NCBI GenBank assembly: GCA_018829865.1
Contig: JAHJTR010000164.1
Coordinates: 1 to 6,204, forward strand
Source: Patescibacteria group bacterium
GTDB taxonomy: Bacteria > Patescibacteriota > Gracilibacteria > UBA1369 > JAHJTR01
Reading direction: 5' to 3'
DNA length: 6,204 nucleotides
The first letter of the stretch is position 1. Every line of letters begins with the position of its first letter. The position numbers and the translations under genes are program-made. A model generated the notes under the pieces. The model was not told where the DNA came from and did not search any database. It saw only the letters and a list, made by a program, of their open reading frames with translations. Of this stretch, positions 5,312 through 6,204 are shown one piece after another.

Positions 5312-6204
5312 ATGAAAAAATTAATTATATTCTTTGTTTCTCTGTTTGTTTTTTCACTTTCATCGAGTTTTTTTGTTTATGCAGAAGAATCTGATGCTGA
5401 ATTGGCTGGATCTCTGTCTGCTCTGACCGAAGCGTCAACTGACTCCACTAAATATTTAACCTCTGTTGATAATATTTTTGAAAAAGTGCCGGTTGATGTG
5501 TTTGTGAGGACGGGTTGCGGACATTGTGCGGATGAGGAGGATTTTTTTGAGGAGCTTGCGGGACGGCGTGATGATTATATTGTGAATTTTCATAATATTG
5601 ATAATCCTGAGCATTATGAACATTGGCAGCAGCTGACTGAGATGGATAATTTGACTAAAATGACTCCGATTACGCTTGTTGGGAATAAGATAATTATGGG
5701 GTTTGGTGAGGCCGAGACGACGGGAAGAATTATTGAGGATGCGATTACTAAAAGTAAGGGGAAAAAGACGCTGACTTTTGCCGAATATATAGAGGCCGGG
5801 GGGATGCAAAATGTGGAGAAACTGACGGCGCCGGGGTGTTTTGAGGAGACTAATATTTGTACGGATGAGGGAGAGGATGAGCCGATTTTGCAGAAGATTC
5901 CTTTTATTGGAGTGGTTGATCTTAAGGATTATTCGCTTGGCGGGATGTCGTTGGTTTTGGGCTTTATTGATGGGTTTAATCCATGTGCGATGTGGGTGCT
6001 TGTGACTTTTTTGATTGTGCTGATTCAGGCGGGATCCAGGCGGAAAATGTGGGTTATTGCGGGGATTTTTATTTTTGCTGAGGCCGTGATGTATTATTTG
6101 ATTTTGAATGTTTGGTATACGTCTTGGGATTTTGTGGGGATGGATAGAGTGATAACGCCGATTGTGGGGGCGATTGCGGTTGGTGGTGGGTTGTACTTCT
6201 TGAA
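5312..6204 (+). CDS. Secreted glutaredoxin/thioredoxin-like domain fused to a DsbD/CcdA membrane domain (3' end cut by window edge)
   Basis: The frame stays open for 297 codons to the window edge, so the C-terminus is missing. A signal peptide or anchor spans residues 1-24 (MKKLIIFFVS... ending FVYA, likely cut before EES). A thioredoxin-fold domain follows at about 55-150, with redox motif CGHC (69-72) after VDVFVRTG and a cis-proline loop MTPIT (117-121). A linker carries an extra pair, Cys176 and Cys183. The membrane domain then begins: segment 1 at about 209-238 contains FIDGFNPCAMWVL (218-230), the NPC motif with one of the two transmembrane redox cysteines of CcdA/DsbD proteins. Segment 2 is at about 245-268 and segment 3 starts near 280. 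The family passes electrons from cytoplasmic thioredoxin across the membrane to keep extracytoplasmic thiols reduced. The second membrane cysteine should lie beyond the edge. ATG chosen because the signal peptide starts there. Target unknown. Confidence 0.88.
   Translation, partial: MKKLIIFFVSLFVFSLSSSFFVYAEESDAELAGSLSALTEASTDSTKYLTSVDNIFEKVPVDVFVRTGCGHCADEEDFFEELAGRRDDYIVNFHNIDNPEHYEHWQQLTEMDNLTKMTPITLVGNKIIMGFGEAETTGRIIEDAITKSKGKKTLTFAEYIEAGGMQNVEKLTAPGCFEETNICTDEGEDEPILQKIPFIGVVDLKDYSLGGMSLVLGFIDGFNPCAMWVLVTFLIVLIQAGSRRKMWVIAGIFIFAEAVMYYLILNVWYTSWDFVGMDRVITPIVGAIAVGGGLYFL

Noticed and set aside
5456..5809. Open frame on the minus strand of 117 codons
   Set aside because: It lies wholly inside the + strand redox protein gene, which has a signal peptide, CGHC, cis-proline and NPC motifs. 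The antisense frame is rich in His, Asn and Arg and looks like an artefact.
1..6204. UGA recoded as glycine, as in Gracilibacteria and SR1
   Set aside because: Every conserved gene reads to a normal end in the standard bacterial code with no in-frame TGA, so there is no sign of recoding.
1..6204. Defence island, CRISPR array, transposon or prophage
   Set aside because: No regularly spaced repeats, terminal inverted repeats, transposase or integrase motifs, or tRNA-associated attachment sites were seen. Most recognised genes are core metabolic or translation functions.

Overview
The window looks like chromosomal DNA from a low-to-moderate GC bacterium. Its gene set and style resemble uncultured Candidate Phyla Radiation/Patescibacteria-type genomes, perhaps of the Peregrinibacteria kind, but this placement is an inference. 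The supporting observations are an archaeal-type NMN adenylyltransferase (NadM) beside an ammonia-dependent NAD synthetase, short intergenic gaps, near absence of Shine-Dalgarno sequences, and a glutaredoxin-like/CcdA fusion. All genes read through under the standard bacterial code, so no UGA recoding is needed. The + strand is rich in G and T throughout, whichever strand is coding.

Layout. The last 24 codons of an unidentified + strand gene (1-75) converge on a 65-residue two-helix membrane protein on the minus strand (141-338), with a bidirectional terminator between them (about 87-132). The minus strand then carries a likely operon, transcribed right to left: nadE (3880-3125), nadM (3088-2570), a phosphomannomutase/phosphoglucomutase (2527-1121) and a SAM-dependent methyltransferase (1143-424). 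Its gaps are 36 and 42 bp, with a 23 bp overlap at the last junction. A good sigma-70-type promoter (3951-3979) lies in front of nadE. smpB (4452-4000) is upstream on the same strand. A perfect-consensus promoter (4502-4529) then starts a divergent + strand gene of unknown function (about 4595-5212). The right end holds the first 297 codons of a secreted/membrane redox protein (5312 to the edge).

How the genes fit together. NadM and NadE can carry out the last two steps from a pyridine mononucleotide to NAD+. The hexose-phosphate mutase and the methyltransferase suggest sugar-nucleotide supply and surface-glycan modification, but the shared operon is the only link to NAD synthesis. SmpB is the protein half of the tmRNA ribosome-rescue system; no tmRNA gene is visible here. 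The redox protein has a signal peptide, a CGHC thioredoxin-fold domain and the start of a DsbD/CcdA-type membrane domain, so it probably handles disulfides or thiols outside the cytoplasm. Most of the window is housekeeping. The less ordinary parts are the orphan gene at 4595-5212, the extra cysteine pair in the redox protein, the compact NAD module and the missing ribosome-binding sites. I found no CRISPR array, insertion sequence, tRNA, rRNA or other defence-like system.
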